Shown here: piece by piece, positions 36,961 through 47,931 of the stretch
Numbering within the stretch: the stretch's first letter is position 1
Layout: every line of letters starts with the position of its first letter
NCBI GenBank assembly: GCA_028554795.2
Contig: CM068828.1
Coordinates: forward strand, 11,800,314 to 11,864,313
DNA length: 64,000 bases
DNA from: Sinohyriopsis cumingii
Taxonomy: Eukaryota; Mollusca; Bivalvia; Unionida; Unionidae
Direction of reading: 5' to 3'
The notes under the pieces: generated by a model
What the model saw: only the letters and a program-made list of their open reading frames with translations
The model's database searches: none
Told to the model about the DNA's origin: nothing
Position numbers and translations under genes: made by a program

Positions 36961-37950
36961 ACTTGTGGTATATGGTTTTGTGTTTTTTTTTTTCTTTCCT
37001 ACACCACAAAAAACAATACAAATCCAAAATGTGTGACCCTGCAAGTGCTCAATGGACTGTATCAGTTATGCAACCCTCTGGTATAGTCACAGTAGAATTT
37101 TAACGAGAAAATTATGAATTTCTTTATGCAATTTATCCAAGTGTATAAAATAACTTACAAAACATTGACATACATGCTTACCAATAACTTATAATGATTT
37201 GTTTACTTAAGTAAGTGATAAAACCTGCAATAATACTTGGTCATCAGTGCAAGAAACATGTACCCAGGAGGCAAACAAAACCACTGATGCATACATCATT
37301 TGAACTTGTACTTTTAAGGTGATTTACCATCTACAGTTTATAGTGAATCAGCCTTTAGGATGAAGTAAATAACATTTTAACAATCTAAATGCCATCCATA
37401 GCCATTAGTTACAAAAAGACATCAATCAAACCTCAATAGAGATGCTGTAAACAAACTAACATCGAAAATTCAATCTCAATTCTTTTTCCACAGGGGTAAA
37501 TATGGCAAAATTACACAATGGCCTGCTTTTCTAAACTTAGCTTGCTTAGATGTATGGTACTGCATGGATTTAAAAAAAAATTTCTCCATCAGAGCTTTAG
37601 ACTTGCATTTGTAATATGACCATAATCAGTAATTATGGACATTTTACATACAGGCAGTGCCCATGGGTGCAACAGACTGGAAAATTTAACAACAAAATAA
37701 TGTAAATTATCTGCAGCTAACAGCCTAACAAGGTAAAGAATTGGTTGATACTGTAAGTTCATCATAATCAATCAACTACTGAGTTTAATTGGCTGGAGAT
37801 ATTTCTGTATTTTTTCAGTATTTTTTCATTGTCAACACAGAAAGTTTGAGACATTCTGAAATGCACAAGTTCTTTGTATCCCAATTCATTCTAATGATAT
37901 ACCAGCATATCTGTAATCTGTCGTGAAGTCAACACGTAGTTGTACTAAAC

Positions 37951-38060
37951 CAGTGGTTCCCAACCTCTTTTGCTGTGACACTAAACTGACCACCAAGAGG
38001 ACCTCAAAACCCTCAGGGTTATGACTGATCCCTTCAGACGACTTTTTACGGTACTACCTT
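37951..38060. mobile_element. hAT-like element, one end only
   Basis: CAGTGGTTCCCAACCTCTTT is a strong hAT-type terminus. No matching right end was found within several hundred bp, so the element is truncated or its partner end has decayed. Confidence 0.45.
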
Positions 38061-38355
38061 GTCACCCCATCCACCCCCACCTTGTTACCCTAATTTGGGA
38101 TCCCCTCTCCTAAACATTGATGTCTATATTACCAGGAAGCTATGCCCTTATTGTACATTTCATAAAGATTTTATTGTGAACAAGTGGAACAGCTAAAAAA
38201 AGAAAGGGGAAAACTTCAATACAAGAATAGAATATGTACTTCTGATAATAATGGACATGAAATATTTCATGAAACAAAAGTTAAAACCGAACGAAACATT
38301 TGTCTCTGCTTTCAGTTGTAATTGGTTGTGAATTTGAAGATATGCGCTATAACTA

Positions 38356-38506
38356 TTGTTGTTGTGTGTTTAATTCCATTTTCAACACATGATAGGTTGC
38401 AAATGGTGGCCAATATAACTGGTGGAGGAAGAACCTGAGAAAACCCCAGTAAGAACCACCAACCCACGGGAAGCTACTGGCAAGTTTTTTTCACATTACA
38501 TTTGGT
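38356..38506 (-). mobile_element. SINE-1, 5'-truncated copy
   Basis: TTGTTGTTGTGTGTTTAATTCC to ACCCACGGGAAGCTACTGGC; the tRNA head is absent. Confidence 0.88.
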
Positions 38507-38885
38507 GCACACATAAAATTGCATGACCAAAACTGTATCCAGAGAACTGAGCTACAAACGTTTGTTAGGCATGCTATGGAAAAGCAATTATGGCTGGTGC
38601 ATACATTCTGTTAAAATATAAGGGAGAGAGAAACGGGCATCTAAATTTGGTCAACCATGACAGAAAATTATGTTAAATGCTTGAAAAGTGTTATCACCAA
38701 ATGCGGCAGTCTCGTTTTCAGACCACCACTATCAGTCTGATACCTGTACCAAGTTCACTTTGGTCAACATGGCTCATTTTTAGAACTCGGGTCACACTGA
38801 TAAAAGTATCAAGGCCATCTTATCAACTGCTAAATGAATAGAATAAATAAGGAATGTTACTATTACCAAGGTACAAGATGCAACC

Positions 38886-38946
38886 TGACATCGTAGCGAT
38901 ATTACTGAAAAACCGTGAAAGCTACGTCAAAAATCCAAATCACACA
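38886..38946 (+). mobile_element. SINE-2 tail fragment
   Basis: ACATCGTAGCGATATTACTG ... GCTACGTCAAAAATCCAAAT CACAC: the last 60 bp of SINE-2. Confidence 0.8.
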
Positions 38947-40299
38947 AACAGACCCTCCACTTGAATTTCCAGTTCAATAACAACCTCGCCTACCCCAGTT
39001 CTTTTTAAATCTCAGTCCGAAAACAGTCAACAATAAATGCATTTTGACTAACAGCTGTTCATAAAGGAAGCCCCCCCCCCAGCATTAAATTGTGCAAGAC
39101 ATTTGAGATGACTTTTTATCGTTAACTAGTCGCTTAGACAAATGAGTAGGTAGAGAGACAGTCACTTTCTTCTGCATTCGTCAAAAAACACACGCCCACA
39201 TATACACTTATCTTTCACCTTCTTGTTTACGTGCTCAAGCGTACATGCACCGCAAACCAAACTTATAAGTGGCTGACGCAATTCGCCAGCAACAATACTA
39301 AGCTTGGATCAATGAATCGGCAGCTCGTCTAATTTCACCAAAAATACACCAATAACTAGAGGATGCAAGTAAGCCATGCAAAACAGAACGTACGTTTGCG
39401 AGTCAAGCAATTGACAATCGAACAGCTTGTATCCATGGTTACGTTTTTACTAGGTCAGCTCTTAACAGCCTTGATCCAGAAATAACTGGAAACGTTATTT
39501 CCTCCCAGTACATTGAAACGGATAGAACTACAGGAGCTAGCAGTGTTGTAGAAAATGAAAACCCATGGAGGGGGCAAATATCTTGAAAAACAAATTACTA
39601 CTGGTCATTCTTCCGTGCTTGAAAAAAAAATGTATAACCTGGCTGGGAAAAAAATGGTCGGTCGCTATTTAATATTTCCATACAAGTAAATAGTGTAAAA
39701 TTATTTTGCCTCTCCTTAAAACCTGTAGTTTTTAGCACTCTCTAAAATAAATAAATAAAAATGAGACTAAAAAATCTTAATTACTCAACAGTACAACTAT
39801 TGTGAGCATCTCTCAACGAAACATTGTTGAAGGCCCTTTGAACGTACGAGAAGCGATGATCTTGCAGTGGTAGACAATCTGATATGCTTGTATCAAAATT
39901 AAACGAAAATTAATTTTACTTTATTCACTTAATTTAGGAAATAATTTATAAATTGCAATTGGTGTGACGTAAATCATTAAAACGAAATTGTATGTGCTTT
40001 CGCAGTTTTTAAAAAATCAAAATAGGGGGATGATTCGTGAACACTTACACTGAAACAAAGAACTCGTGAGATGTAGCCCCAGCAAGCGGGAGGGTTTAGG
40101 TGTACTAATATTAGTATTATCTTGACCCTGTAATAAAACCCATTAGGCCTAGACTTATTAAACATATAACCTGAAATCTGAAAATGTATTATCGCAGTTT
40201 ACACGCAGTAACATGTACATAAAGAAAGGCACACACTACAATCAGGTAAATATACGAACAGAAAATGATGTCATGTATAATAAAAAAAAAGAAGCTTAC

Positions 40300-40493
40300 C
40301 AGAGGGCCTTGACATAAGTTATAGCAGCAAATTGTAAGCTATCCTCCCAATTTTCGCCATTTTTGTTTGGCGAACGGCAGAAACTTCCCCCATTTTTGTT
40401 TGGCGAGCTGCAGAAGCTGTTATCAAAACTGCAGTCAAACGAGTCCATGACCATTGGAACTGCAGAGGCTGGGATAGCCACCAAAGCACTCAT
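40300..40493 (-). CDS. TSC22-domain protein, coding exon 1 (short-isoform N-terminus)
   Basis: First coding exon of the TSC22-family gene whose zipper exon lies at 20847-21041. The ATG is at 40493-40491; in-frame Met14 and Met16 are possible alternatives. The exon gives residues 1-64 plus two bases of codon 65 and ends in CTCTG followed by the donor GTAAGC. Together with exons 2 and 3 the coding length is 194+46+195 = 435 nt, or 144 residues plus stop, close to short isoforms of vertebrate TSC22D1 and GILZ (known family fact). This N-terminus has no domain I recognise, which is expected because short isoforms differ in their first exon. It is rich in Ser, Phe, Asn and Cys and carries an 11-residue tandem duplication: FCSSPNKNGGS at 27-37 followed by FCRSPNKNGEN at 38-48. 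The start is inferred from the splice fit and the upstream TATA box. Longer isoforms using other first exons may exist outside the window. Confidence 0.75.
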
Positions 40494-40750
40494 GAGTTGA
40501 AGTTGGTGACAATCACTGGTGATTTACAACAATCCAATAATAATTACCACCAATATGGCAGTCTTTTCGCATGAAATTTACAGCCTTTAATTTTCAATAT
40601 CTCGTGTGTACTTCCTTAAGTTAGTTCTAAGCTTGCAATTATTCCAATTCCAGTCCGCTATAATTCGTATGGATTTTTGCTTAGCATTTGTTCCGAACAG
40701 CTGTTAGGTACACAACACACCGTGAAGTATTTATGGCAACAGGGCCTTAC

Positions 40751-40757
40751 TTATATA
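40751..40757 (-). promoter_or_regulatory. TATA box, putative promoter of the TSC22 short isoform
   Basis: The minus strand reads TATATAAG here, 258 bp upstream of the exon 1 ATG. Transcription would then start near 40720-40730 and give a 5' UTR of roughly 230 nt. No other good TATA motif is seen between 40494 and 40850. Inferred from position and motif only. Confidence 0.5.
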
Positions 40758-40849
40758 GTCCACGCATGGGGGTAACGCCCTGTATCCTACACACTACACA
40801 ACACAACTTCCGATGATGAATCTACACTTTACACTGGGTTTTGGCTATG

Positions 40850-41790
40850 TAAACAAATATATCTGCAGGAGAAAGGGCGGAGCCGATACACGCTTCATAA
40901 CAGACAACGAATCACTTACGCGCAAGCTATCTTCTGCTCTGAATATTCATATCTGCACCTTTGGTTTTCTGCATGGATAATTAAAATTCCAGAGATCAGG
41001 TGATCAGATTAGGTGGTTGAAAACTTACTGACTAAATATGGAAGAAAAACAATCGTGACAAAACAAGATTTGACAAGTTATCAGTGTAAAATGGCTTGAA
41101 TAAGTACATGAACAGTTTTATTTCAAGTCCATCTTGTATAATTACTGTGTATCACTGGCTATGCAATTAGAACTCTGTAGATGGGGGGGGGGGGGTTCAA
41201 TGTCCTAGGGTGAACTTTCAACCTATTAACCTGGAAATTAAAAACACTCCATAAAAATAAAGGATGTTTTTACTGCTTTCCGAATCATGATTGTACTTTC
41301 GCTTCTCGATCAAGCTAGTCCAGCCTGGGTCTAAATTTATACTAGAATAAAGCGCTCATTAAGTGGGGCGGTGGTGGCTTCCAAACACTTTATTTTCTGG
41401 TAAGAAGGGAGAGGGTTACTTTAAAAAAAAATACAATTGTATATTTTTTTAACGGTAAGGCAACACAAGCATGTAATTTGTGTCCCAAGCAATAGGAGTA
41501 GAGTCTTGTACAAGGACCACCACAATAGCCTACCTAGGGCGATCTAAATGGTTGGTTTCTAACCTGGAATTTCGGTTGCGAGTTCAGCACCAGAGCTGCT
41601 CCTGCCTCTATTTGTGGCAAAGGGCAAGTGTAATACAGGAGCCCGCTGGCACATAGCAGTGCCAAAAGTGTACACCATACGCCATCTTTATATATTCATT
41701 TATCTTTACATTTGTCATTAAGTGAAAATTATTTTTACTTTGATTTCTAGGATATCAAACACCGCACCGAAAGTAAAATAGAGCTCACTG
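40850..41790. other. TSC22 upstream flank, no gene seen
   Basis: Contains a poly-G run at 41183-41195 and a possible tRNA-like B box (GGTTGCGAGTTCAGCAC) near 41572, too weak to call. Regulatory sequence for TSC22 may lie here. Confidence 0.35.
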
Positions 41791-42009
41791 AAATGGTGCA
41801 AGCACTTGTCTTTACAGATCGCCGAGATCTCACCTCTGCGTGGGTTCGAGTCTCGGGCTCGGCTAATGTGGGTATGTGAGAAAGCTTGCCAGTACCTTCC
41901 CGTTGGTTGGTAGTTCTTACTCGGTTTTCCCGGGTTCTTCTTCCACAAGTTATACTGGCCGCCATGTATAGCCGATAGTGTGCTGAAAATGGCGTTACAC
42001 ACAACAACA
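41791..42009 (+). mobile_element. SINE-1, plus-strand copy
   Basis: Degraded head (ACTTGTCTTTACAGATCGCC), B box GGGTTCGAGTCTCGG, body GTGGGTATGTGAGAAAGC, end AATGGCGTTACACACAACAA. Confidence 0.92.
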
Positions 42010-42239
42010 TTTACAATGATGTATCGATTCAGATGTTGGGATAATTTTGATACCGTCTGATTACATGTTTCTGATCTATTTACAAACATAAATTGTTAAA
42101 AAGAAACACACCATGATGTACAAAAGGTCTAAACCTTTTAGTGATGAATATTAAACAAACCGACCGTTACAAATTTCCGTAATAATAACGAGAAGCAAAA
42201 TAATATTAACTCCATAACATCGCCAACTTTTACTGTCCG

Positions 42240-42440
42240 AAACCTGACAATAAAAACACCATGTCAATATAACTATATGTCCAGGAAGAGTAGCAATAGC
42301 AAGATTTAAAACATGGTCGTCATGGTGACCATGCTGAACATCAAAACTGAACGATTATGATTTTGGACCTCGATTCAAGAGGGTAGTATTACGATTTTTA
42401 AGACGACTACCGTGACAGCCATACTGGATGATGATCAGAA
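42240..42440 (+). repeat. Degenerate satellite family B, diverged block
   Basis: AGGAAGAGTAGCAATAGCAAG, ACATGGTCGTCATGGTGACC and similar phrases match the family at 27.3-27.8 kb. Confidence 0.5.
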
Positions 42441-42816
42441 AAGTTTTCGTTAGGATCAACTCCTTGGGATGAAATAAATGTACGCCACACGTTACGATTT
42501 TCCTTCGAGTAGTTAGGAAGAGTAGTAAAAACAATCAACTGATAAAGTATGCAACATGATGGATTCATTAGCATGACACACATATAAGGGACCAACCATT
42601 TGAATTTTAAAACTTTATGTGGGTCTCTTGGGACTTTTTAAAGGAAAAATATTCTGGCCCCGCAATAGCTTCAAAAATGTTCTTGTTCCATCCAACTTGT
42701 AGAGAAAAAGAACTTACTATCTCATTATATTAGCTGACAAAATTAATTATTTTGAGGTAAAAGAAAATTCTGGTTGGAAATAAAGTCCAAGGTCACTTCA
42801 TCCCAAAACATTATTG

Positions 42817-42840
42817 CCCCCCCCCCCCCCCCCCCCCCCC
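42817..42840. repeat. Poly-C tract of about 24
   Basis: An uninterrupted C run, unusual for this AT-rich window; its length is prone to sequencing error. Confidence 0.9.
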
Positions 42841-44152
42841 AGTAAATAGTAACGGAATAGACATTCAGTTGTTTCCTTTGATGATCCTTTATCTACAGAG
42901 GTAAAGCAGCGACTGGGATCCCGATCGGTATAATAACAGGGAGTCGGAGGTAGGTTCAAATAGGGCTTGGCTACTAATCCCATGAATATCTGTGGAGTTC
43001 TAGTCCTACGTACACGTTTGTTTTCACAGTATGTGAAATCAAAACAAAAAAAAATATTTAAAAAAATCTCCCACCCAAAAAACATGTTTAGCTCAATTAA
43101 ATTGGTTAGTAATCTCTGAATGCATAAGTTTAAATTACAATGTGTATGTACTCGGCAACAACAGCTAGTTTGGGAGAAACCATTTCAATGAAAAGGAGGG
43201 CTAGCTTGAAAGTTACTATTCCTCCAATTTGTAGAAAATTAACTAATTCCATTCATTATGTACGTTGAATTTTTTTTTTATTATTTTAAACATGTAAAAG
43301 AAATAAAATCCTGGTTCAGAAAAATCCCTGTCGTCCTTCCCGCCTTACCATAAATGATTTATATGTGTACCACTGTCTCATCTGAGTGTGCATGGTCAGA
43401 CATGGCTGCATTATGTGCATCCATGTTTCCAATACTGTGATTTTACGTGTGTATGACTGGACACAACTGTTCATATCGACTGTATCCATGCAGCTACAAC
43501 CAAATGATTTTGTTACTTTGACCTCAGTCCTTATACTGGTACGACAAAATCAGACCCCCTAATCTTTGTTGATACTAACCATGAGGTCTGATCTGCCGTA
43601 TATCCATGCCACATCTTTAAGACTGGGGTCAATGCCGAGTTGACAATATTTGCTAGAAGTACACTGATAAACAAGTTCAAGGATGGCAGGCACTCTTACG
43701 CCATGAGGTTACAAACACTCCAGGTCAAGCCAATAAAACATGTTTGCCAAATCTAAAGGGCACTGACCAGCAATAGAAAACCATTACGGAGAGGGAGTGA
43801 TTAGCACTAGATGGGTGGAACTTATTTATTTGCAAAAAGAACCAACTTATTAAATAAAAAAGAGCCCTTCATTAATTTAATAATATGCAAAGTCACAATA
43901 ACATCAATAACTGTAACAGATCACTGAATATATCTTCCAGGGTTGATCTCCCAAGACATTAACGCAAGTCATTATTTTTAGCTGCCTTAAGCGGTTTTAA
44001 GATAATAAAAAACAGTGTGTTAAAATCCCATTAGCTTTGCTTGATAAACCAACTAATGCATAGCTTTTGCAAGTTTGTGTTATCACGGCAGAGCTACTGG
44101 CCTGCAGTGATGATGTTCTAGTAATCCATGTTAATAGCACATACAACTATGT
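42841..44152. other. No gene seen
   Basis: AT-rich sequence with no recognised coding region, SINE or tandem array. Confidence 0.4.
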
Positions 44153-44212
44153 ATACACCATGATCTGCCATGGAATAACAGGCATGCAAATCAGGGTCGA
44201 TGTTGTTAGTTT
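44153..44212. mobile_element. Family P MITE fragment
   Basis: TATACACCATGATCTGCCAT ... GCAAATCAGGGTCGATGTTG: one hairpin module and part of an arm, directly left of the LINE remnant. Confidence 0.55.
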
Positions 44213-44214
44213 AA

Positions 44215-45785
44215 AAAGACGGGAACATGACCCCTTGTTTCAATGACCCAATTACAGCTGAAGAAATATTAAAAGTCATTAACAATATAAAAAAATAATT
44301 AAGCGAGTTCAATTGATAACAAACTGATATACAGAAAGCACAATTGCTGCAATGATAAATATGTATGAAAAGCATTTTAAGACAATCCTGAATAATGGCT
44401 ATGTACATGTATCAGGTAGTTGGACTATAGGTCTTATTGTGCCAGTCTATGAAAATGAAGGTGACAAAACCTATATGTCAAACTACTAACCTATTACTTC
44501 AGTTAGCTGCATTGGTAAAGTTTTTAATGCAATACTAAATAAAAGATTGATTAAATTCCTGGATGAAATAAATTATTATCCAAAAGTCATGCTGGATTCA
44601 GGAATGGCTATTCCACAACAGGCAATATTTTTCTTTTGTATACCCTTACTGAATTGACAATGCAAAAAGAAACATTTACTGCACGCTTGTTGATTTTCAT
44701 TGTGCCTTTGATACTGTTTGGTGAGTTGGAATATGACATAAACTGTACCCAGCAGGCATCAGGGGATAAGGTTTTAACGTTATATTAAGTATTTATAATA
44801 TCAAAACATATCTCCATTATTGCTCTCCTTATTCCTATGGCAGAGAAAAAATTTTTTATACTAGTAAATGGATGCACTGTAATCCTCCAAGCATACTGAT
44901 TTTGTAAATATGTTAAATGTTATGTTACTTGTATACATCGATGATACTAAACTTGTTGCAGATAATCCTGCTGACATGCAAAATATTCTTGAAATGTTTT
45001 CGTAGATACTGTGATAACTGGAAACAAAAAAATCAATACAGAGAAAACAAAAATTATCATATTTGGTTAACAAAAATAAAGAGAAAAAACATACTTAGAA
45101 ATAAAAGACAAGTCCTATATTGATGTTGTAGATGAATACGAATACTTAGGTCTTATATTTCAAAAGAAGGGAAAGTTCTCCAATGGCCTGAATAATCTAG
45201 TACCTATTCTGGCTAATAATTTAAGGCATGCATTTACTTAAAAAGCATACACACAATTTGGATTTGACTATTGACTGCAAGCTGTAACTTTTTGATCGAG
45301 CCATTATACCGATTTTAACAAATGCCTCTGAAATTGGGGATGAGATCTGATACAGTCAAAAAAACATGTCTTTCTTTCCTCAGAAAAATACTGATTGTCA
45401 AAAAATGTACCCCTCTATATATTATGCTATACAGCGCCCAACGTTATTTCCTTTTAACTGTAAACATTAAAAGTCACATGATCAACTACTGGGCCAGACT
45501 GGTTAGTGGTTATTTAAAACTATACCTTATCAAATGTATTCTCTCTTGTACACACATTGGTGATCATTCTTATGGCAAAAAATGGTTATTTGATGAAGTT
45601 GGGTTAAACTACATATGGAGAAATCAAAGTTTTGTGCAGCTAACATCAATTGGTCAACTTAAGTAAAGGTTATTTAAAACTATTTTGGATTTAGAAATTA
45701 TGTTTCTCATTACCCCAAAATATATCTATTTAATTAAGTTTAGAACTGCAAGTCATAGGTCTCCCGGCGAAACTTGTACATAGGC
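44215..45785 (+). pseudogene. Dead LINE (non-LTR retrotransposon), reverse transcriptase part of ORF2
   Basis: The remnants run in the right order for a Jockey/CR1-type ORF2: DPITAEEILKVINNI near 44240, GLIVPVYENEGDKTY near 44430 followed by an NYRP-like motif, IGKVFNAILNKRLIKFLDE near 44510, and YIDD (the catalytic FxDD box) at 44934-44945 followed by TKLVADNPADMQNILEMF. Then come NWK and EKTKIIIFG, EYEYLGLIFQKKGKFSNG near 45140 and a C-terminal open piece at 45322-45666. Frames shift several times and stops are frequent (for example TAG after EMFS at about 45003), so it is inactive. The endonuclease half is missing: 5'-truncated. The C-terminal motif FRTASHRSP... NAPYNEKYCTLCQ at about 45738-45832 leads into the minisatellite. 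Subfamily cannot be settled by eye. Confidence 0.88.
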
Positions 45786-46444
45786 TAATGCTCCCTATAA
45801 CGAAAAATACTGTACACTGTGTCAGTCTTGACAAACTTGTAGATAGGCTAATGTTCCCTATAATGAAAGATACTGCACACTGTGCCAGTCTCGAGAAACT
45901 TGTAGATAGGCAAATGTTCCCTATAATGAAAGATACTGCACAGTCTGTCTCGAGAAATGTGTAGATAGGCTAATGTTCCCTATAACGAAAGACATTGCAC
46001 ACTGTCAGTCTCGAGAAACGTGTAGATAGGCAAATGTTCCCTATAATGAAAGACACTGCACACTGTCAGTCTCAAGAAACGTGTAGATAGGCTAATGGTC
46101 CCTATAACGAAAGATGATGCACACTGTGTCAGTCTCGAGAAACGTGTAGATAGGCTAATGGTCCCTATAACGAAAGATACTGCACACTGTGTCAGTCTCG
46201 AGAAACGTGTAGATAGGCTAATGTTCCCTATAACGAAAGATACTGTACATTGTGTCGGTCTCGAGAAACTTGTAGATAGGCTAATGTTTCCTATAACGAA
46301 AGATACTGCACACTGTATCAGTCTCGAGAAACGGGGATGAATATACTGCACACTATCAGTCTCGAAAAACGTGTAGATAGGCTAATGTTCCCTATAATGA
46401 AAGATACTGAAAAACTGTGTCAGTCTTGAGAAACGTGTAGATAG
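45771..46444. repeat. 63/61-bp minisatellite, left segment, about 11 units, derived from LINE ORF2
   Basis: Unit GTAGATAGGCTAATGTTCCC, TATAACGAAAGATACTGCAC, ACTGTGTCAGTCTCGAGAAAC. In the LINE's frame each unit reads NVPYNERYCTLCQSRETCR, the same as the LINE's own C-terminus at the left edge of the array. Some units lack two bases (61 bp). Open frames across it (46095-46340 plus, 45980-46351 minus) follow from the 63-bp period. Confidence 0.95.
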
Positions 46445-47549
46445 CAGGGCTGAGCAAATCCCATAGCCCGACGTCTCGGACTAGTCATTTTTGAAGTCGG
46501 GCAAGTAAAATTTTCCAAGTCACTAGTCCGGGACAAGTGCTTTTTAAAAAAGTTGGGCTAGTCCTTATTTTCGTGCTTTAATCACTATATCTACTTTTAT
46601 CTGGCCAATCATGCCCTCCGGGCGTACTGAATACTTGATTCTACTCCTCTTCATGTATACATTTACATCCTGTTACCGCCTGACTGCATATTGGGCTAAG
46701 CGACCAAATTATCGGCAAATCAAAACACGTCAAACAAAAGAAAGCCAGTATGATCAATTAGCAGTGTTGTAAGTGGTTTTGTTGCAATGAGTTTACTCAA
46801 TCTTGATCATAACCAGCGGCTCACTATGATTTTAATCCAGCGAGTCAGTGTAATTAAATTAATGAAAGGTACTTTACCGACATCAGTGTTGGTTTCCTTT
46901 ATGAACTGATTAATTGACAGTAATGATTCTTTAATTTATAATTGACTATACAGATGATTAACTTCCATGTGCGATATTGTGTTTGAAGCGAAACAATTAC
47001 GCTAATTAATGAGCTGTTTCAGTTCGTATTTAAAAGAGAAAATTGATCTTATGATAGTTACTCTGCGGATAAAATGAGTTTGCTAAATTATTTTCGCAAA
47101 GAAGGTAATAACGGCGATTTGGAGAAGGTAATTTGTTTGAAAATGGAGGGATAAAACGTAAAATGGATACTGAGTGTGCTTGTTATCCCTGTCTTGAATA
47201 TGACTCGGAAGGTGGCAGACATATACATGGACATATTTTCAAATCCATGAGCTAAAACATATACACATGAACCTGAAGAAGCCAAATGTATAACAACCAA
47301 TGTTTTTAAAAATTAAATTCTTTTAAGAAATAATTATGTTGTATATTATTTTGTTTGTTTTCTTCTATGGATTAAGTACATACGTCTCATCAAATCTCGG
47401 CAAGTGATTACCATTTTGGGACCAGTGAAAAGTAAGGTGGGACTAGTGAAGAGTAAGGTGGGACTAGGGAAGAGAAAGGTCGGACTAGTGAATTTTCTGA
47501 AACCACTTGTCCTGGATTAGGGGTTAAAAAAAAAAATTGCTCAGCCCTG
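46445..47549 (+). mobile_element. Non-autonomous DNA transposon, 1105 bp, inserted in the minisatellite
   Basis: Terminal inverted repeat CAGGGCTGAGCAA on the left, TTGCTCAGCCCTG on the right. Flanks AGATAG (46439-46444) and AGACAG (47550-47555) are a 6-bp duplication with one mismatch. Subterminal repeats of GGACTAGT (right) and CTAGTCCG (left) resemble transposase-binding clusters. An ATG at 47074 opens MSLLNYFRKEG and stops after 26 codons (47154), with a possible donor GAAG/GTAATA. This looks like the start of a transposase whose remainder is deleted. CAG-termini recall hAT, but a 6-bp rather than 8-bp duplication leaves the superfamily open. Confidence 0.85.
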
Positions 47550-47931
47550 AGACAGGCTAATGTTCCCTATAACAAAAGATACTGCACACTGTCAGTCTCG
47601 AGAAACATGTAGATAGGCTAATGGTCCCTATAACGAAAGATACTGTACACTGTGTCAGTCTCGAGAAACGTGTTGATAGGCTAATGGTCCCTATAACGAA
47701 AGATACTGCACACTGTGTCAGTCTCAAGAAACGTGTAGATAGGCTAATGGTCCCTATAACGAAAGACACTGCACACAGTATCCAGTCTCAAGAAATGTGT
47801 AGATAGGCTAATGTTCCCTATAACGAAAGATACTGCACACTGTGCCAGTCTAGAGAAACTTGTAGATAGGCAAATGTTTCCTATAACGAAAGATACTGCA
47901 CACTGTATCAGTCTCGAGAAACGGGGATGAA
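47550..47931. repeat. 63/61-bp minisatellite, right segment, about 6 units
   Basis: Continuation of the array interrupted at 46444. It ends CTCGAGAAACGGGGATGAATA at about 47931. The same ending occurs inside the left segment at about 46324-46344, so the terminal unit was duplicated before or after the transposon arrived. Confidence 0.95.

Larger units (their letters stand above)
24552..40299 (-). other. TSC22 intron 1 (15.7 kb)
   Basis: Bounded by donor GTAAGC (exon 1) and acceptor TTTTCAG (exon 2). It contains minisatellites (26661, 34585), satellite B, hAT-like MITEs (27790, 33732), SINE copies, one palindromic MITE (35671) and a possible alternative promoter region near 28.6-29.1 kb. No further exon was identified. 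Confidence 0.75.

Noticed and set aside
41530-41680. Possible further tRNA-derived SINE
   Set aside because: Only a weak B-box-like word; no A box at the right distance and no second copy.
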